Assembly: GCA_023435305.1 (NCBI GenBank)
Contig: JAEYRV010000042.1
Span: 36,006 to 100,005 of the forward strand
Direction of reading: 5' to 3'
DNA: 64,000 nt
DNA from: Bacillota bacterium
Lineage (GTDB): Bacteria; Bacillota; Clostridia; Acetivibrionales; DTU013
Part shown: positions 26,178 through 35,894 of the stretch, piece by piece
How positions within the stretch are numbered: the first letter of the stretch is position 1
Layout of the letters: each line of letters begins with the position of its first letter
Notes under the pieces: generated by a model
What the model was told of the DNA's origin: nothing
The model's database searches: none
What the model saw: only the letters and a program-made list of their open reading frames with translations
Translations under genes and position numbers: made by a program

Positions 26178-27619
26178 CGGACCGGACACGTGAGCAATAC
26201 AGGAGATTCTTTGGGAGGTATGGAGCATTGGGCATACGTGATAAACTGCTGGATTTTAAAAGAAGGCTGTCTGACAGGAAGATGTACAGCATCGTTATTG
26301 TAACAATATCGGCGATATCGATTTGGGGAATTTATCAGTTCAAGCATGCCGCGAACCTGAGACAGGAGCTTGACAGCCAGTACAACAGGGCATTTTACGA
26401 AATGGTCGGATATGTGAACAATGTAGAAACGCTTCTGGCTAAATCCATGGTCAGCACAACTACTGACAGAACGGCGATCACACTCCAGGAGGCCTGGAAG
26501 CAGGCGGACCTGGCCCAGACAAATCTGGGACAGCTGCCGGTCTCTCAGCCTGTTTTAGCAAGCACATCTAAATTTCTGAATCAGGTGGGAGATCTCAGCC
26601 TGGCCCTTGATAACCAGAACATAAAGGGCAAGTCCCTTGATGATGAACAGTATGGAATGGTTGAAAAGCTATATAAGTATTCATCTTCTTTGAACAAGAA
26701 GCTCAGTGAGCTGCAGGATGATTTGAATGCAGGGCGGCTGAGATGGGGAGAGCTTGCCAGCAAAGGTACAAAGCTGTTCAGCAAGACAAAGCCCGGTGAA
26801 ATGATGAAAAAGTTCGAGACTGTCGGTGATAACTTCAAGGATTACCCCACGCTGATCTACGACGGACCGTTCTCGGATCATATGAGCACTTCGGAAGCCC
26901 GCGGACTTACCGGGGATAATGTAAGTGCGGCAAAGGCCAAGGAAAAGGTCACGGAGTTCCTGGGAAAGGATCGTGTCCAGGAAGTAAAGGATACGGGAAA
27001 AAGCGATCGTGGTCCGATAAAAACCTATAGCTTTCAGGCCAGGCTCAAGGACATGCCCAAAGATCAGCTAATAAACATAGCTGTCACACAAAAGGGAGGG
27101 CATATTGAATGGATGCTCAACAACAGGCCTGTAAAAGAGGAAAAGCTTGATATGGAAAAGGCAAAGAAGGCCGGATTAAAGTTCCTGAAGGATAAGGGCT
27201 ATGAAAATATGAAGGATACCTACTATATCAAGCAGGATAACACAGCCACGATCAATTATGCATACACTCAGGATGATGTGACAATATACCCTGATCTCAT
27301 CAAGCTCAAGGTCGCGCTGGATACAGGGGAGGTAACCGGTATTGAGGCAAAGACCTACTTGTCGAATCATATCGAACGGGATATCTCTGAAGCAAAAATA
27401 TCAATGGAGGATGCCAGAAAGAAGATCAACGGCAAGATGGAGGTGCTGAGCTCAGGCCTGGCGATCATACCGACCAACTATAAAAAGGAGCTGTTCTGCT
27501 ATGAGTTTAAGGGAAAGCTCAACGACAAGGATTTCCTGGTCTACATCAATGCCGAAACAGGGGAAGAGGAGGATATACTGATGATAGTCAACACACCAAA
27601 TGGTATACTTACAATGTAG
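26174..27619 (+). CDS. ypeB: Germination protein YpeB
   Basis: A 481-residue protein with an N-terminal membrane segment (about 37-55), a helical region (60-200) and three PepSY-type repeats (about 230-481). YpeB is exported in the forespore and stabilises and inhibits SleB. Start at the ATG at 26174, which overlaps the sleB stop by two bases, is chosen because the family begins just before the membrane segment; an in-frame codon at 26063 would lie deep inside sleB. Translation should be coupled to sleB. Confidence 0.93.
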   Translation: MTDRTREQYRRFFGRYGALGIRDKLLDFKRRLSDRKMYSIVIVTISAISIWGIYQFKHAANLRQELDSQYNRAFYEMVGYVNNVETLLAKSMVSTTTDRTAITLQEAWKQADLAQTNLGQLPVSQPVLASTSKFLNQVGDLSLALDNQNIKGKSLDDEQYGMVEKLYKYSSSLNKKLSELQDDLNAGRLRWGELASKGTKLFSKTKPGEMMKKFETVGDNFKDYPTLIYDGPFSDHMSTSEARGLTGDNVSAAKAKEKVTEFLGKDRVQEVKDTGKSDRGPIKTYSFQARLKDMPKDQLINIAVTQKGGHIEWMLNNRPVKEEKLDMEKAKKAGLKFLKDKGYENMKDTYYIKQDNTATINYAYTQDDVTIYPDLIKLKVALDTGEVTGIEAKTYLSNHIERDISEAKISMEDARKKINGKMEVLSSGLAIIPTNYKKELFCYEFKGKLNDKDFLVYINAETGEEEDILMIVNTPNGILTM

Positions 27620-27638
27620 ATCAGCCTTCAGTAAATAA

Positions 27639-27667
27639 TTGCATTTTCAGGAGTATGAGGTTAATAT
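27639..27667 (+). promoter_or_regulatory. Predicted sigma-A promoter of the CPBP gene
   Basis: TTGCAT and TAATAT are separated by 17 bases, 66 bases before the CPBP start codon. Confidence 0.45.
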
Positions 27668-27732
27668 TTATATAAAAGAGTATGGGGCGGCGCTTTTTTG
27701 AAAGTAATGCCCCTGTTTTCGGGGGTGCAGGC

Positions 27733-28773
27733 ATGGATGACATTGAGCGGCAGACCGGTGTAAAAAGGCCGGGAATCGCTGCGATTTGCATACTTTTTTC
27801 GGTCACGATACTATTATTTATATTTTTCGGCTACAGAGTGCAGTCCAGAAATTTCCATTCCGGGATCATCATTACCGAATTTGTTTTGATTTCGATCCCG
27901 GCAGCGGCGTTTTTGTTTATATCGAAATTCCGGATCAAGGATCTTCTCAGATTGAACCGAGTGAAGTTTATCAATTTCTTTGTTATCTTCTGGATCGTCA
28001 TTTTTGCCATACCGCTGGCCGCGTTATTCAATATGTTCAATCTGTTTATCGTGGATGCGCTGTTCGGCAAGGTCGTGGTCACACAAATGCCTGTTGGCGC
28101 AAACGGCCCTGAACTGCTGATGAGTATTCTCATAATAGCCGGCAGTGCCGGGATCTGTGAGGAATTTCTTTTCCGGGGAGTGATACAAAGGGGCTTTGAA
28201 GACTTCGGACCTCTGAGATCCATACTATTGGCGGCCTTCCTGTTCAGCCTCACACACCTTGATTTTCAAAAAATCCTTGGTACTTTTGTGCTGGGTGTTC
28301 TTATCGGATTTATAGTATACAGGACAAATTCATTGTTCTGCGGTATGTTCGCCCACTTCACAAATAATGCGACAGCGGTGATCGCAGGCTATATTTCGAA
28401 CAAGCTGCTGGGATTGTTCCAGAAAGGAGGAGGTATTTCTCCTCCAACAGGGGACAGCATAAGTGAGATTTTTGATATTTTCTCTTCGATGCCTCGTCAG
28501 CAAATGACTGCTGTGTTGGTTATTTACGGGTTTATGTTTATGTTTTGCGCTATAATATTCGTGCTGCTGCTATATCTGCTGATAAGACTGAACCCTGCGC
28601 CGACTGTATCGGAGTCCAACACGGATGCAGCAGGCAGCAAAGCAAAAGGCCTTCTCTGGCTGATCCCTGGATTTTTAGCTATTGGGCTGTGGTTTTATTC
28701 TCAGGCATGTTCGTTCCTCAATATCGGAAATGGAGTGACAGAGGTATTCAGGCTCATGGTTGGTGCAGGCTGA
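27733..28773 (+). CDS. CPBP family intramembrane glutamic protease
   Basis: A 346-residue protein with about eight membrane segments. The CPBP (Abi/CAAX prenyl protease 2 family) motifs are present: EEFLFRG near 143-149, a later FSLTH (about 170), and FAHFTNN (about 213). These supply the Glu, Arg and His residues of the active site. Family members include processing and bacteriocin self-immunity proteins; the substrate is unknown. Two further C-terminal membrane segments follow the core. The ATG at 27733 with GGGGGTG is chosen over an in-frame codon at 27682. It converges on dnaI with a 4-base gap. Confidence 0.88.
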   Translation: MDDIERQTGVKRPGIAAICILFSVTILLFIFFGYRVQSRNFHSGIIITEFVLISIPAAAFLFISKFRIKDLLRLNRVKFINFFVIFWIVIFAIPLAALFNMFNLFIVDALFGKVVVTQMPVGANGPELLMSILIIAGSAGICEEFLFRGVIQRGFEDFGPLRSILLAAFLFSLTHLDFQKILGTFVLGVLIGFIVYRTNSLFCGMFAHFTNNATAVIAGYISNKLLGLFQKGGGISPPTGDSISEIFDIFSSMPRQQMTAVLVIYGFMFMFCAIIFVLLLYLLIRLNPAPTVSESNTDAAGSKAKGLLWLIPGFLAIGLWFYSQACSFLNIGNGVTEVFRLMVGAG

Positions 28774-28777
28774 TATC

Positions 28778-29806
28778 TCAGGCCTTCTTCACGCGGATGT
28801 CATCGCCTGCGAAGCGGAAGATGTCAAAACCGCCTGTGATCCGTGAAACGATCCTCTCGTCATAATACTCAAACAGCTTTTTAAGGTCGATGTTTGTTGC
28901 AATTACAGTTTTACACGGCCTTTTGATATCATTTGACATCCTGGTATCGATAATATTCAATAGCTCCGCATAACGCATCGCAGTCGGTGATTCAGTTCCG
29001 AGATCGTCGATTATCAGAAGCTCTGTTTCGAATATGTTTTTATACAGGGAGGAATCGTAATCCTCGTTGTTATTGGCATTATACCGGTACTCATAGATTG
29101 TATTGAACAGGGCGGGAGCTGTCTGGTAAAGGACAGTATGCCCGGATCTCATCAGATCCATTGAAAGACACACGGACATAAAGGTCTTCCCGACCCCGGT
29201 AGGGCCGCAGAAAAGCAGATTCTTCACATCCGGGCTGCCGAAGTTCTTGATAAAATTGCGGCAGTTATCCAGTATTCCCGTGATCTGTCGGCGGGGAGAC
29301 TTCTTGATGCCGTACTTCTCCTCGTTGACCGTATCCGGGTAAAACTCCGTGTTGAAGCATTCCAGACCGCCATTGCCTGCGATGCATATATTTGACTGAT
29401 TGTACAGATGGTTTATAAGAAGCTGACGATAGCATATGCAAAGCGTGTCGCCATCTCCGTCGGATGAGGCAACTATGCCGGTATCGGAGCACTTCTGACA
29501 CTCATATACCGGGCTAAGGTAATCCTTGTCATAGCCATTGGCAGACAGAAGTTCGGATCTTTCCTCTCTGAGCTGCTCTATAGTACTCGAAAGACTGGAT
29601 GCAGCACTGTCGGAAGGTACTGTTCCCAGGAGTATGGCTTTGTTGTATTTCAAGCCCGCAGCCTGGATCTCCCTCTCGATTTCTTCGAGTCTTGGAATAT
29701 GGTAATAGAGCTCTGATTTTCTTTCCTCCAGCTGATCATGAGCCCTTTTCCGCTTTTTCTCATATTCGTTTTTTATGAACTGATGTATATTGAGACTCGT
29801 GCCCAT
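28778..29806 (-). CDS. dnaI: Replicative helicase loader, DnaC/DnaI type
   Basis: A 342-residue AAA+ protein. An N-terminal helical part (about 1-95) leads to a zinc-binding block with C-x2-C...C-x-C (CQKCSDTG..LCICY, about 105-130), then an AAA+ core with Walker A GPTGVGKT (197-204), Walker B LLIIDDLGTE and sensor NIVIATNIDL-like (TVIATNIDLKKL). It loads the DnaB/DnaC replicative helicase on single-stranded DNA. It follows the DnaD gene with a 31-base gap; AAAGGATCGG precedes the ATG. The pair matches the clostridial primosome arrangement. Confidence 0.9.
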   Translation of the reverse strand: MGTSLNIHQFIKNEYEKKRKRAHDQLEERKSELYYHIPRLEEIEREIQAAGLKYNKAILLGTVPSDSAASSLSSTIEQLREERSELLSANGYDKDYLSPVYECQKCSDTGIVASSDGDGDTLCICYRQLLINHLYNQSNICIAGNGGLECFNTEFYPDTVNEEKYGIKKSPRRQITGILDNCRNFIKNFGSPDVKNLLFCGPTGVGKTFMSVCLSMDLMRSGHTVLYQTAPALFNTIYEYRYNANNNEDYDSSLYKNIFETELLIIDDLGTESPTAMRYAELLNIIDTRMSNDIKRPCKTVIATNIDLKKLFEYYDERIVSRITGGFDIFRFAGDDIRVKKA

Positions 29807-29837
29807 TGATCCGATCCTTTCAAAAATACATTATTTA

Positions 29838-30818
29838 TCAAACATCCTTGTAGAGCTTATCGAAGTATTCATCATCATATTTACGCTGATCAAAATTGCC
29901 CTTCTGAGGGATTGTCTTCTCCCTCGCCTTTGACTTGTCTGAGTCAGAGGGTTTCCTGGCTCCCTCGGCTGCGGTGATCTCTTCTTTTGTCTTATATCCC
30001 TTCTCATGCCAGTTGGTCAATATTTTGTTGATGTATTCGAAGCTGGGATTTACTGCTGAAGTCGTGCGTTTCAGGGCAAGCTCTATAATACCGCCGTCAT
30101 AACCGTATTCAGATACCCATTTATCGACATAAGCCTCCTCATACTCCGTTAAAAGCCCCTGCTTTCTGAGCTTTTTCAGTATCATTCCACGTATGTCCTT
30201 TATCTTTTGGGTTTCCATGGAGTATTTATCCAGATCGAAGCTGTTGCGGATGTTCTTGCTGTGCCAGTTATCGGCGACCTTTGCTATATACTGGCGGGAA
30301 AGGGCCTTGTAGTCATAGCAGTGCCTGAACAGGGCAAACATGACGTCTTCCTCGAATTGATACTTGTCAAACCATGAGTCGATGTCAGTATACCAGGAAG
30401 GGGACATGACGCCCTGGAAAAAAGCATTGTTTATGCTTGAAATGAAGCGGCTGCGCTTCTTGCTCCTCTCGCTGCTGAGCTCGGCCTCCTCCGGTGTGGA
30501 GGTTATCTTTGCGCGGTAGACCTTTTTTATTTCCCGCTCCTTCAGGTCGTTGATGATGATGACGTTTTCATTGGTCCCTCTAGATATCAGGCCGAGTTCC
30601 TCGAGACGGACCATTGCTTCCTTCACCCGTTGTGTCTCCAGCTCAAGCTTTTTTGCCATATCCTCAGAGGAGGGGTTTTTCCTGTATTTGGCCAGGAACA
30701 GGCAATATACATATACTTTGATAAAGTCGCCCTGAAGCGAAGGCATGTACTCTGAAATAAAGACATCCGGTATGAGTGTATCTGAATAAAGCATTGATAT
30801 ATTCGTATCAAAAACCAT
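29838..30818 (-). CDS. DnaD/DnaB-like primosome protein
   Basis: A 326-residue protein with an N-terminal winged helix region (about 15-90: FIKVYVYCLFLAKYRKNPSSEDMAKKL) and one or two C-terminal DnaB/DnaD helical domains (about 130-290), including the conserved YxxxI-type block GYDGGIIELALKRT and FEYINKILTNWHEKGYKT. It remodels origin DNA and recruits the helicase loader encoded next. The C-terminal tail is charged. It starts a minus-strand two-gene unit. Confidence 0.88.
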   Translation of the reverse strand: MVFDTNISMLYSDTLIPDVFISEYMPSLQGDFIKVYVYCLFLAKYRKNPSSEDMAKKLELETQRVKEAMVRLEELGLISRGTNENVIIINDLKEREIKKVYRAKITSTPEEAELSSERSKKRSRFISSINNAFFQGVMSPSWYTDIDSWFDKYQFEEDVMFALFRHCYDYKALSRQYIAKVADNWHSKNIRNSFDLDKYSMETQKIKDIRGMILKKLRKQGLLTEYEEAYVDKWVSEYGYDGGIIELALKRTTSAVNPSFEYINKILTNWHEKGYKTKEEITAAEGARKPSDSDKSKAREKTIPQKGNFDQRKYDDEYFDKLYKDV

Positions 30819-30927
30819 TGGTTATAACCTCACAAATCTATATAAAAGGATCGGGTATGGCCTGTTGCTGTATCAACTCCTATTATACCATACTCGACCC
30901 CTGAAAAAAGTTAAATTTGTGTGCCGG

Positions 30928-31851
30928 TCAAAAACAATCCTTCATGGAAGTCGCGGCCTGCTGCTTTCGAAAATCTGTCGGAGTCATTCCGACATTTTTT
31001 TTGAATGTTCGTCCCCAATAGCTGACATTAGTGAAACCGACGCGCTCCATTATCTCTGAAACAGGCAGGCTTGTATCCCGCAGAAGCGTGCATGCGACCT
31101 TGATGCGGAAGCGGATCAGGTATTCGAATATGGATTCTCCCGTCGTCTTCCTGAAATGTCTGTTCAAAGAGTTCCTGTTCGTCCTGAATTCGCGTGTCAG
31201 TTCTTCAATGGTTATTTTGCGTGCATAGTTTGAGTTCAGATACAATATGACCTCACCCATGCTGTCGCTGCCTGATTTAATATAAGGGGCTTCAGACGAA
31301 GAGGATACCTGTGAAGAGCAACAGTGCCGGATTACAAGCAATATCTCGAGGAGATAGGATCTGTTCCGGCAAGGCCAGAAATGCTCCGTATGATTCTCAA
31401 GAAGACTGGCGATCTGATTCAATGAATCGGACAGCTTGCCTGCCGCTATGGGGCCTATATCCAGATGAGCCGGCGCTGCCTGAGCGCCCCCGGCACGTTC
31501 TGTAAAGGGCAGAAAATAGAAATGATCCAGCTTCGCTGTATCGGGGATGCTGTTATAATCCAGGTATACATTATGAATATCCAGAGCCAGGTTTACAATA
31601 GAAGGACTGAAGTATAATGTGCGAATACGCAGAGCCTCTGTCTTTTGTATGCGAAAATGCTCCCTTTCATTGAGGCATAAAAGTGCAGGAGCGCTGAGGA
31701 TGACGGTTTTACTGCCGAGCTCTATCAGAGCGCTCCCTTGCTCTATAAGTACTATTTTGAACATTTCACATGAACGCGAGCCTGTTGTGTCGTTCTCCAG
31801 AATCAACGGCACCTTGAAGCCGGTGATCGTGTTCTCTGTAAACAGTTCCAT
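30928..31851 (-). CDS. AraC family transcriptional regulator
   Basis: A 307-residue regulator. The N-terminal part (about 1-150) looks like a cupin sensor domain; the C-terminal 100 residues hold two helix-turn-helix motifs (ITIEELTREFRTNRNSLNRHFRK and LPVSEIMERVGFTNVSYWGRTFKK). Such proteins usually sense a small molecule, often a sugar, and activate a neighbouring gene. The only close partner is the isochorismatase-like gene 100 bases upstream on the same strand. GGAG lies before the ATG at 31851. Confidence 0.9.
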   Translation of the reverse strand: MELFTENTITGFKVPLILENDTTGSRSCEMFKIVLIEQGSALIELGSKTVILSAPALLCLNEREHFRIQKTEALRIRTLYFSPSIVNLALDIHNVYLDYNSIPDTAKLDHFYFLPFTERAGGAQAAPAHLDIGPIAAGKLSDSLNQIASLLENHTEHFWPCRNRSYLLEILLVIRHCCSSQVSSSSEAPYIKSGSDSMGEVILYLNSNYARKITIEELTREFRTNRNSLNRHFRKTTGESIFEYLIRFRIKVACTLLRDTSLPVSEIMERVGFTNVSYWGRTFKKNVGMTPTDFRKQQAATSMKDCF

Positions 31852-31952
31852 GCTGTCTGCACTCCGTAACCAAATGGTATTTCATTCACATATAAGTATT
31901 ATAGCACTTCAGCACAGATTTTGCCTCGTTATACAACATCAGAGGCAGATAT

Positions 31953-32495
31953 TCATCCAACTGAGTTCCCGATATACTCCTGCGTGCTCATTAGCTTTGC
32001 AAATCCATATGCCAGCGCTGCCATGGATGTCGCATGTACATACTGTGCAGGGACGGTGATACCGTTGAATTCCAGGGCGCGTGTCGCACAGGCATCATGG
32101 ATGACGGTGACTGCGTAACCAAGATCGAAGGCCTCACGTGTTGTCGTGTCGACACACATGTGGCTCATCATACCACAGATGACCAGCTCTGTGACACCCA
32201 GGGCATCCAGCTCGGCCTTGAGCTGTGTCTTGTTGAAGCTTCCGGGTGTGTGTTTCTGTACAACCACCTCGCCATCCATTGGCCGTATACGCTCATGAAT
32301 ATCAATGATGGAATGCTGCTCTTTTGGCAGGTGGGATACATCCAGTACATGCTGCACATAAATTACGGGCAGCCCGTTTTTTCGAAAGTGATCCAGTACG
32401 GCTGCAGTATTTTGTACGGCATCCAGGTTTCCTTCCAGACTGCTGTCACCGACAAAGTAAAAGTTTTGAACGTCAATAATGATTAAAGCCTTCAT
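31953..32495 (-). CDS. Isochorismatase-like cysteine hydrolase
   Basis: A 180-residue protein of the isochorismatase-like fold. The expected triad is visible: Asp in IIIDVQN (residue 8), Lys in VVQKHTPGSF (about 81) and Cys in MMSHMCVDTT (about 114). The family includes nicotinamidase, isochorismatase and several amidohydrolases; the substrate is not clear from sequence. TGGAGGATC precedes the ATG. The AraC gene follows on the same strand. Confidence 0.88.
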   Translation of the reverse strand: MKALIIIDVQNFYFVGDSSLEGNLDAVQNTAAVLDHFRKNGLPVIYVQHVLDVSHLPKEQHSIIDIHERIRPMDGEVVVQKHTPGSFNKTQLKAELDALGVTELVICGMMSHMCVDTTTREAFDLGYAVTVIHDACATRALEFNGITVPAQYVHATSMAALAYGFAKLMSTQEYIGNSVG

Positions 32496-32628
32496 AAAAT
32501 CGATCCTCCATATTAAGATTGACTCAGCACTATCATTATCCCGCAGATCATATTTGCCCTGAAGAGAGTAATATCACTACGACTATGCTTATTGTCACTG
32601 CTTGAGTATCAGAACCACATAAATACAG

Positions 32629-32657
32629 TTGATTTTTTCGCCGGAAAGTATTATCAT
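32629..32657 (+). promoter_or_regulatory. Predicted promoter of the tRNA-Arg gene
   Basis: TTGATT and TATCAT are separated by 17 bases, with a predicted start near 32665, 26 bases before the mature tRNA. The stretch from 32496 to 32628 shows no other clear signal. Confidence 0.45.
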
Positions 32658-32690
32658 ATATTATGCACTGCATACACGGTGTGAAAATAT

Positions 32691-32767
32691 GCGCCCATAG
32701 CTCAATTGGATAGAGCGTCTGGCTACGGACCAGAAGGTTGTGGATTCGATCTCTGCTGGGCGCGCCA
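32691..32767 (+). tRNA. tRNA-Arg (anticodon ACG)
   Basis: A complete cloverleaf of 77 bases with encoded CCA. Acceptor GCGCCCA pairs with TGGGCGC; D stem GCTC/GAGC; anticodon stem TCTGG/CCAGA with loop CTACGGA, giving anticodon ACG (read as ICG after deamination); T stem GTGGA/TCTGC with two G-T wobbles around TTCGATC. It reads CGU, CGC and CGA codons. A strong terminator follows. Confidence 0.96.
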
Positions 32768-32779
32768 AAGCACTGTGCC

Positions 32780-32822
32780 AGAGCCTGTAAGTATAAAAGC
32801 TTATAGGCTCTGACTGTTTTTT
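32780..32822 (+). terminator. Terminator of tRNA-Arg
   Basis: AGAGCCTGTAAG (32780) and CTTATAGGCTCT (32800) form a 12-bp stem with one G-T pair, followed by GACTGTTTTTT. Confidence 0.9.
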
Positions 32823-32968
32823 ATGGTTAAAAACATATGGCGGTGTGTACTGATTTGCTTCATAAGTTGGACATAAAGAAAAGAGTTGGATGTTTTCATT
32901 ATTAATAGTAAAATATTTGTATACGCATGGACACGTTGATTATCAAATCAAATACGGAGGGCTTTTAT

Positions 32969-34132
32969 ATGCAGTACAGAAATTTTGGAAAGCTTGAGCT
33001 GAAGGTTTCGGCGCTTGGCTTTGGTGCAATGAGGCTGCCGACGAAGAAGATCCAGGGCGCCGGGAACAGGCTCGACAGTAACATAGATGAGGCTGAAGCC
33101 ATAAAAATGATCCGGTATGCCATAGATAACGGAGTCAATTATGTTGATACGGCATACGGATACCATGGGGGCACAAGTGAGATCCTTACCGGTAAAGCTC
33201 TGCAGGACGGGTATAGAAATAAAACCATGCTGGCTACAAAATCGCCGGTCTGGCTCATTAAAAAGCCCGAGGATTTCGACAGGCTTCTGGATGAACAGCT
33301 GGGCAAGCTGCAGACGGAGTATGTGGATTTTTATCTGCTGCATGCCATCGGCAGGAATTCATGGAGGAATACAGTGCTCAAGCATGATGTGCTCCAACGT
33401 GCTGAAGCTGCAAAAAAGGCAGGCAAAATAAAGTATCTCGGATTCTCGTTCCACGATGGCATCGATGCATTCAAGGAAATAGTTGACGGTTATGATAAAT
33501 GGGATTTTTGTCAGATACAGTACAATTATATGGATATCGAGAACCAGGCGGGGCTGGAAGGCTTGAAATATGCGGCGTCAAAGGGCCTGGGAGTTGTCAT
33601 AATGGAGCCGCTGCTCGGAGGAAGGCTTGCTAATCCGCCGAAGGATATCAAGGCAATATTCGATGAGAGCGGTACCGGAAGATCGGCGGCGGACTGGGGT
33701 CTTGAGTGGCTGTGGAACCAACCTGAGGTCTCGGTAGTACTCAGCGGTATGAGCGCTATGGAGCAGGTCGAGGGGAATATCGCGTCTGCAGACAGATCGG
33801 GAGTCGGAAAGTTCAGCCTTAACGAGCTTGACGTAATAGAACGTGTGAGAAAGAGATATAACGAGAGATCCGCCATACCCTGCACAGGCTGCTATTATTG
33901 CATGCCTTGCCCGAATAAGGTAGAGATACCGAGGAATTTTTCAATATATAACGATGGTATGATTCATGATGATATTGATGGGGCGAAGGTAGTGTACAAT
34001 AATTTCTTCGATGCAGCGAACCGTGCCGACCAGTGTGTGAAATGCAGGATATGCGAGGAGAAATGTCCGCAGAAAATACCGATCAGCAGTTGGCTTCAGA
34101 AGGTCAATGAAACTCTGACGAAAAAGGTGTAA
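32969..34132 (+). CDS. Aldo/keto reductase with C-terminal 4Fe-4S ferredoxin domain
   Basis: A 387-residue two-domain enzyme. The aldo/keto reductase barrel (about 1-280) has the tetrad positions NYVDTAYGYHGG (Asp, Tyr), TKSPVW (Lys) and YLLHAIG (His). The C-terminal 100 residues hold two Cys clusters, CTGCYYCMPCP and CVKCRICEEKCP, typical of 4Fe-4S binding. Members of this Fe-S AKR group are thought to pass electrons from ferredoxin or to reduce unknown carbonyls. The ATG at 32969 follows ACGGAGGG and is chosen over an in-frame codon at 32927. It converges with gdhA on a shared terminator. Confidence 0.92.
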   Translation: MQYRNFGKLELKVSALGFGAMRLPTKKIQGAGNRLDSNIDEAEAIKMIRYAIDNGVNYVDTAYGYHGGTSEILTGKALQDGYRNKTMLATKSPVWLIKKPEDFDRLLDEQLGKLQTEYVDFYLLHAIGRNSWRNTVLKHDVLQRAEAAKKAGKIKYLGFSFHDGIDAFKEIVDGYDKWDFCQIQYNYMDIENQAGLEGLKYAASKGLGVVIMEPLLGGRLANPPKDIKAIFDESGTGRSAADWGLEWLWNQPEVSVVLSGMSAMEQVEGNIASADRSGVGKFSLNELDVIERVRKRYNERSAIPCTGCYYCMPCPNKVEIPRNFSIYNDGMIHDDIDGAKVVYNNFFDAANRADQCVKCRICEEKCPQKIPISSWLQKVNETLTKKV

Positions 34133-34136
34133 ATAA

Positions 34137-34168
34137 AAAGCCCGGCCGTATTTTACGGGCCGGGCTTT
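34137..34168. terminator. Bidirectional terminator between the AKR gene and gdhA
   Basis: A GC-rich stem (AAAGCCCGGCCGTA with TACGGGCCGGGCTTT) has A-rich and T-rich flanks on both sides, so it can end transcription in both directions. Confidence 0.88.
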
Positions 34169-34184
34169 AACTATGCGGTCAAAA

Positions 34185-35525
34185 TTAATATGCAACACCC
34201 TGTGCATACATAGCAGTTGCTACTTTTTCAAAGCCGGCTATGTTGGCTCCTGCCACCAGGTTATCACCGTAGCCGTATTCCTTGGCTGCAGCGCTTGCAT
34301 TTTTGAAAATATTGATCATTATATTCTTGAGCTTCTCATCTACTTCTTCGAAGGTCCAGGAATACCTCATGCTGTTCTGGCACATTTCCAGACCTGATGT
34401 GGCAACACCGCCGGCATTTGCAGCCTTTGCGGGCCCGAACACGATGTTGTTCTCGAGGAATACTTCGATTGCTTCAGGAGTGCTGGGCATATTTGCGCCT
34501 TCGCCTACTGCGAAGCAGCCGTTGGCAACCAATGTCTTTGCAGCGTTTCCGTCAAGCTCGTTCTGAGTTGCGCAGGGCAGAGCGATATCACATTTGATAT
34601 TCCAGATACCGGAGCAGCCTTCTGTGTAGGTTGCTTCAGGATGGTGCTTCACGTATTCGCTGATCCTCTTTCTTTCAACTTCCTTGAGCTGCTTGACTGT
34701 ATCGAGCTTTATTCCTGAAGGATCGTAAATATATCCGTTTGAATCGCTGAGAGCAACTACAGTGCCGCCAAGCTGATTTACCTTCTCTGTTGCATATATG
34801 GCCACATTGCCCGAACCTGATATGACAACAGTTGCGCCTTCGAAGGACTTGCCCTTTATGTTTCTCATGGCTTCATCCATGAAATAGCAGAGTCCGTAGC
34901 CGGTTGCTTCCGTCCTGGCAAGGCTTCCGCCCCAGGTGAGACCCTTACCGGTGAGAACTCCTGTAAATTCGTTTCTGAGTTTTTTATACATACCGTACAT
35001 AAAGCCGATTTCACGTCCGCCGGTTCCTATGTCTCCTGCCGGTACATCCGTATCGGGACCGATATGTCTTGCCAGCTCAAACATAAAGCTCTGGCAGAAT
35101 CTCATCACTTCTCCGTCGGATTTGCCCTTGGGATCGAAATCAGAGCCGCCCTTTGCGCCTCCCATGGGGAGTCCGGTCAATGAGTTCTTGAATATTTGTT
35201 CAAAACCGAGGAATTTGATTATTCCCGCGTACACAGAGGGGTGCAGTCTGATGCCGCCCTTATATGGGCCGATAGCGCTGTTGAACTGAATTCTGAAGCC
35301 TCTGTTCACCTGGACCTTGCCATTGTCATCGACCCATGGCACTCTGAATATTATTTGCCTTTCAGGCTCTACTATCCTGTCGAATATGCCTGCCTTCACC
35401 CATTCCGGATGCTTTTGAGCAACAGGCTCAAGGGATTCGAGTACTTCCTTTACAGCCTGATGAAATTCGGGTTCTCCCGGGTTTCTTTTGATTACCTGAT
35501 CCATTACATTTGATAATAATTTCAT
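34185..35525 (-). CDS. gdhA: NADP-type glutamate dehydrogenase
   Basis: A 446-residue hexameric GDH of the bacterial small-subunit type. The glutamate-binding Lys is in GPYKGGIRLHPSV and the catalytic Lys in PMGGAKGGSDFDPKG; the Rossmann loop reads VVISGSGNVAIYA. It assimilates ammonia by converting 2-oxoglutarate to glutamate, or runs in reverse in amino-acid fermenters. The ATG at 35525 follows GGAGGGTG. Own promoter and terminator make it a single-gene unit. Confidence 0.96.
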   Translation of the reverse strand: MKLLSNVMDQVIKRNPGEPEFHQAVKEVLESLEPVAQKHPEWVKAGIFDRIVEPERQIIFRVPWVDDNGKVQVNRGFRIQFNSAIGPYKGGIRLHPSVYAGIIKFLGFEQIFKNSLTGLPMGGAKGGSDFDPKGKSDGEVMRFCQSFMFELARHIGPDTDVPAGDIGTGGREIGFMYGMYKKLRNEFTGVLTGKGLTWGGSLARTEATGYGLCYFMDEAMRNIKGKSFEGATVVISGSGNVAIYATEKVNQLGGTVVALSDSNGYIYDPSGIKLDTVKQLKEVERKRISEYVKHHPEATYTEGCSGIWNIKCDIALPCATQNELDGNAAKTLVANGCFAVGEGANMPSTPEAIEVFLENNIVFGPAKAANAGGVATSGLEMCQNSMRYSWTFEEVDEKLKNIMINIFKNASAAAKEYGYGDNLVAGANIAGFEKVATAMYAQGVAY

Positions 35526-35679
35526 ACACACACCCTCCTAAATCTGAAAAATTGCATTCATTTGCGATCTCTTTATGAAATAACTGCAATAAAATCCTTC
35601 ATTTTCGCAAATATACCCTGAATGGCGGTTTTTTCTATAAACTGCATGTAACGCGCTCATTCAATGGCTTTATTATAAT

Positions 35680-35709
35680 AATATATACGCATTGTTATAG
35701 ATTTGTCAA
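35680..35709 (-). promoter_or_regulatory. Sigma-A promoter of gdhA in a 370-base AT-rich gap
   Basis: On the minus strand TTGACA (35709-35704) and TATATT (35685-35680) are separated by 18 bases; the leader to the gdhA ATG is about 150 bases. The rest of the gap (35526-35894), including the region before the divergent YesN-like gene, is AT-rich and shows no ORF or convincing hairpin. Confidence 0.65.
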
Positions 35710-35894
35710 GAAAAATATGAAGGAAGTGTTAAATAAAAGTTGCATAATTTATCTTATTCTTTCAGGCCTGATTCTGTGTGATTTTACAAATTTCAAGCAG
35801 ATTTTCCTTTGTATTAATATGTCTATATATGTTTTTATGGCATTCTATATGGTAATATATTTAGAGTAATGTCGTAATTTGTGGAGGTGAGAAT

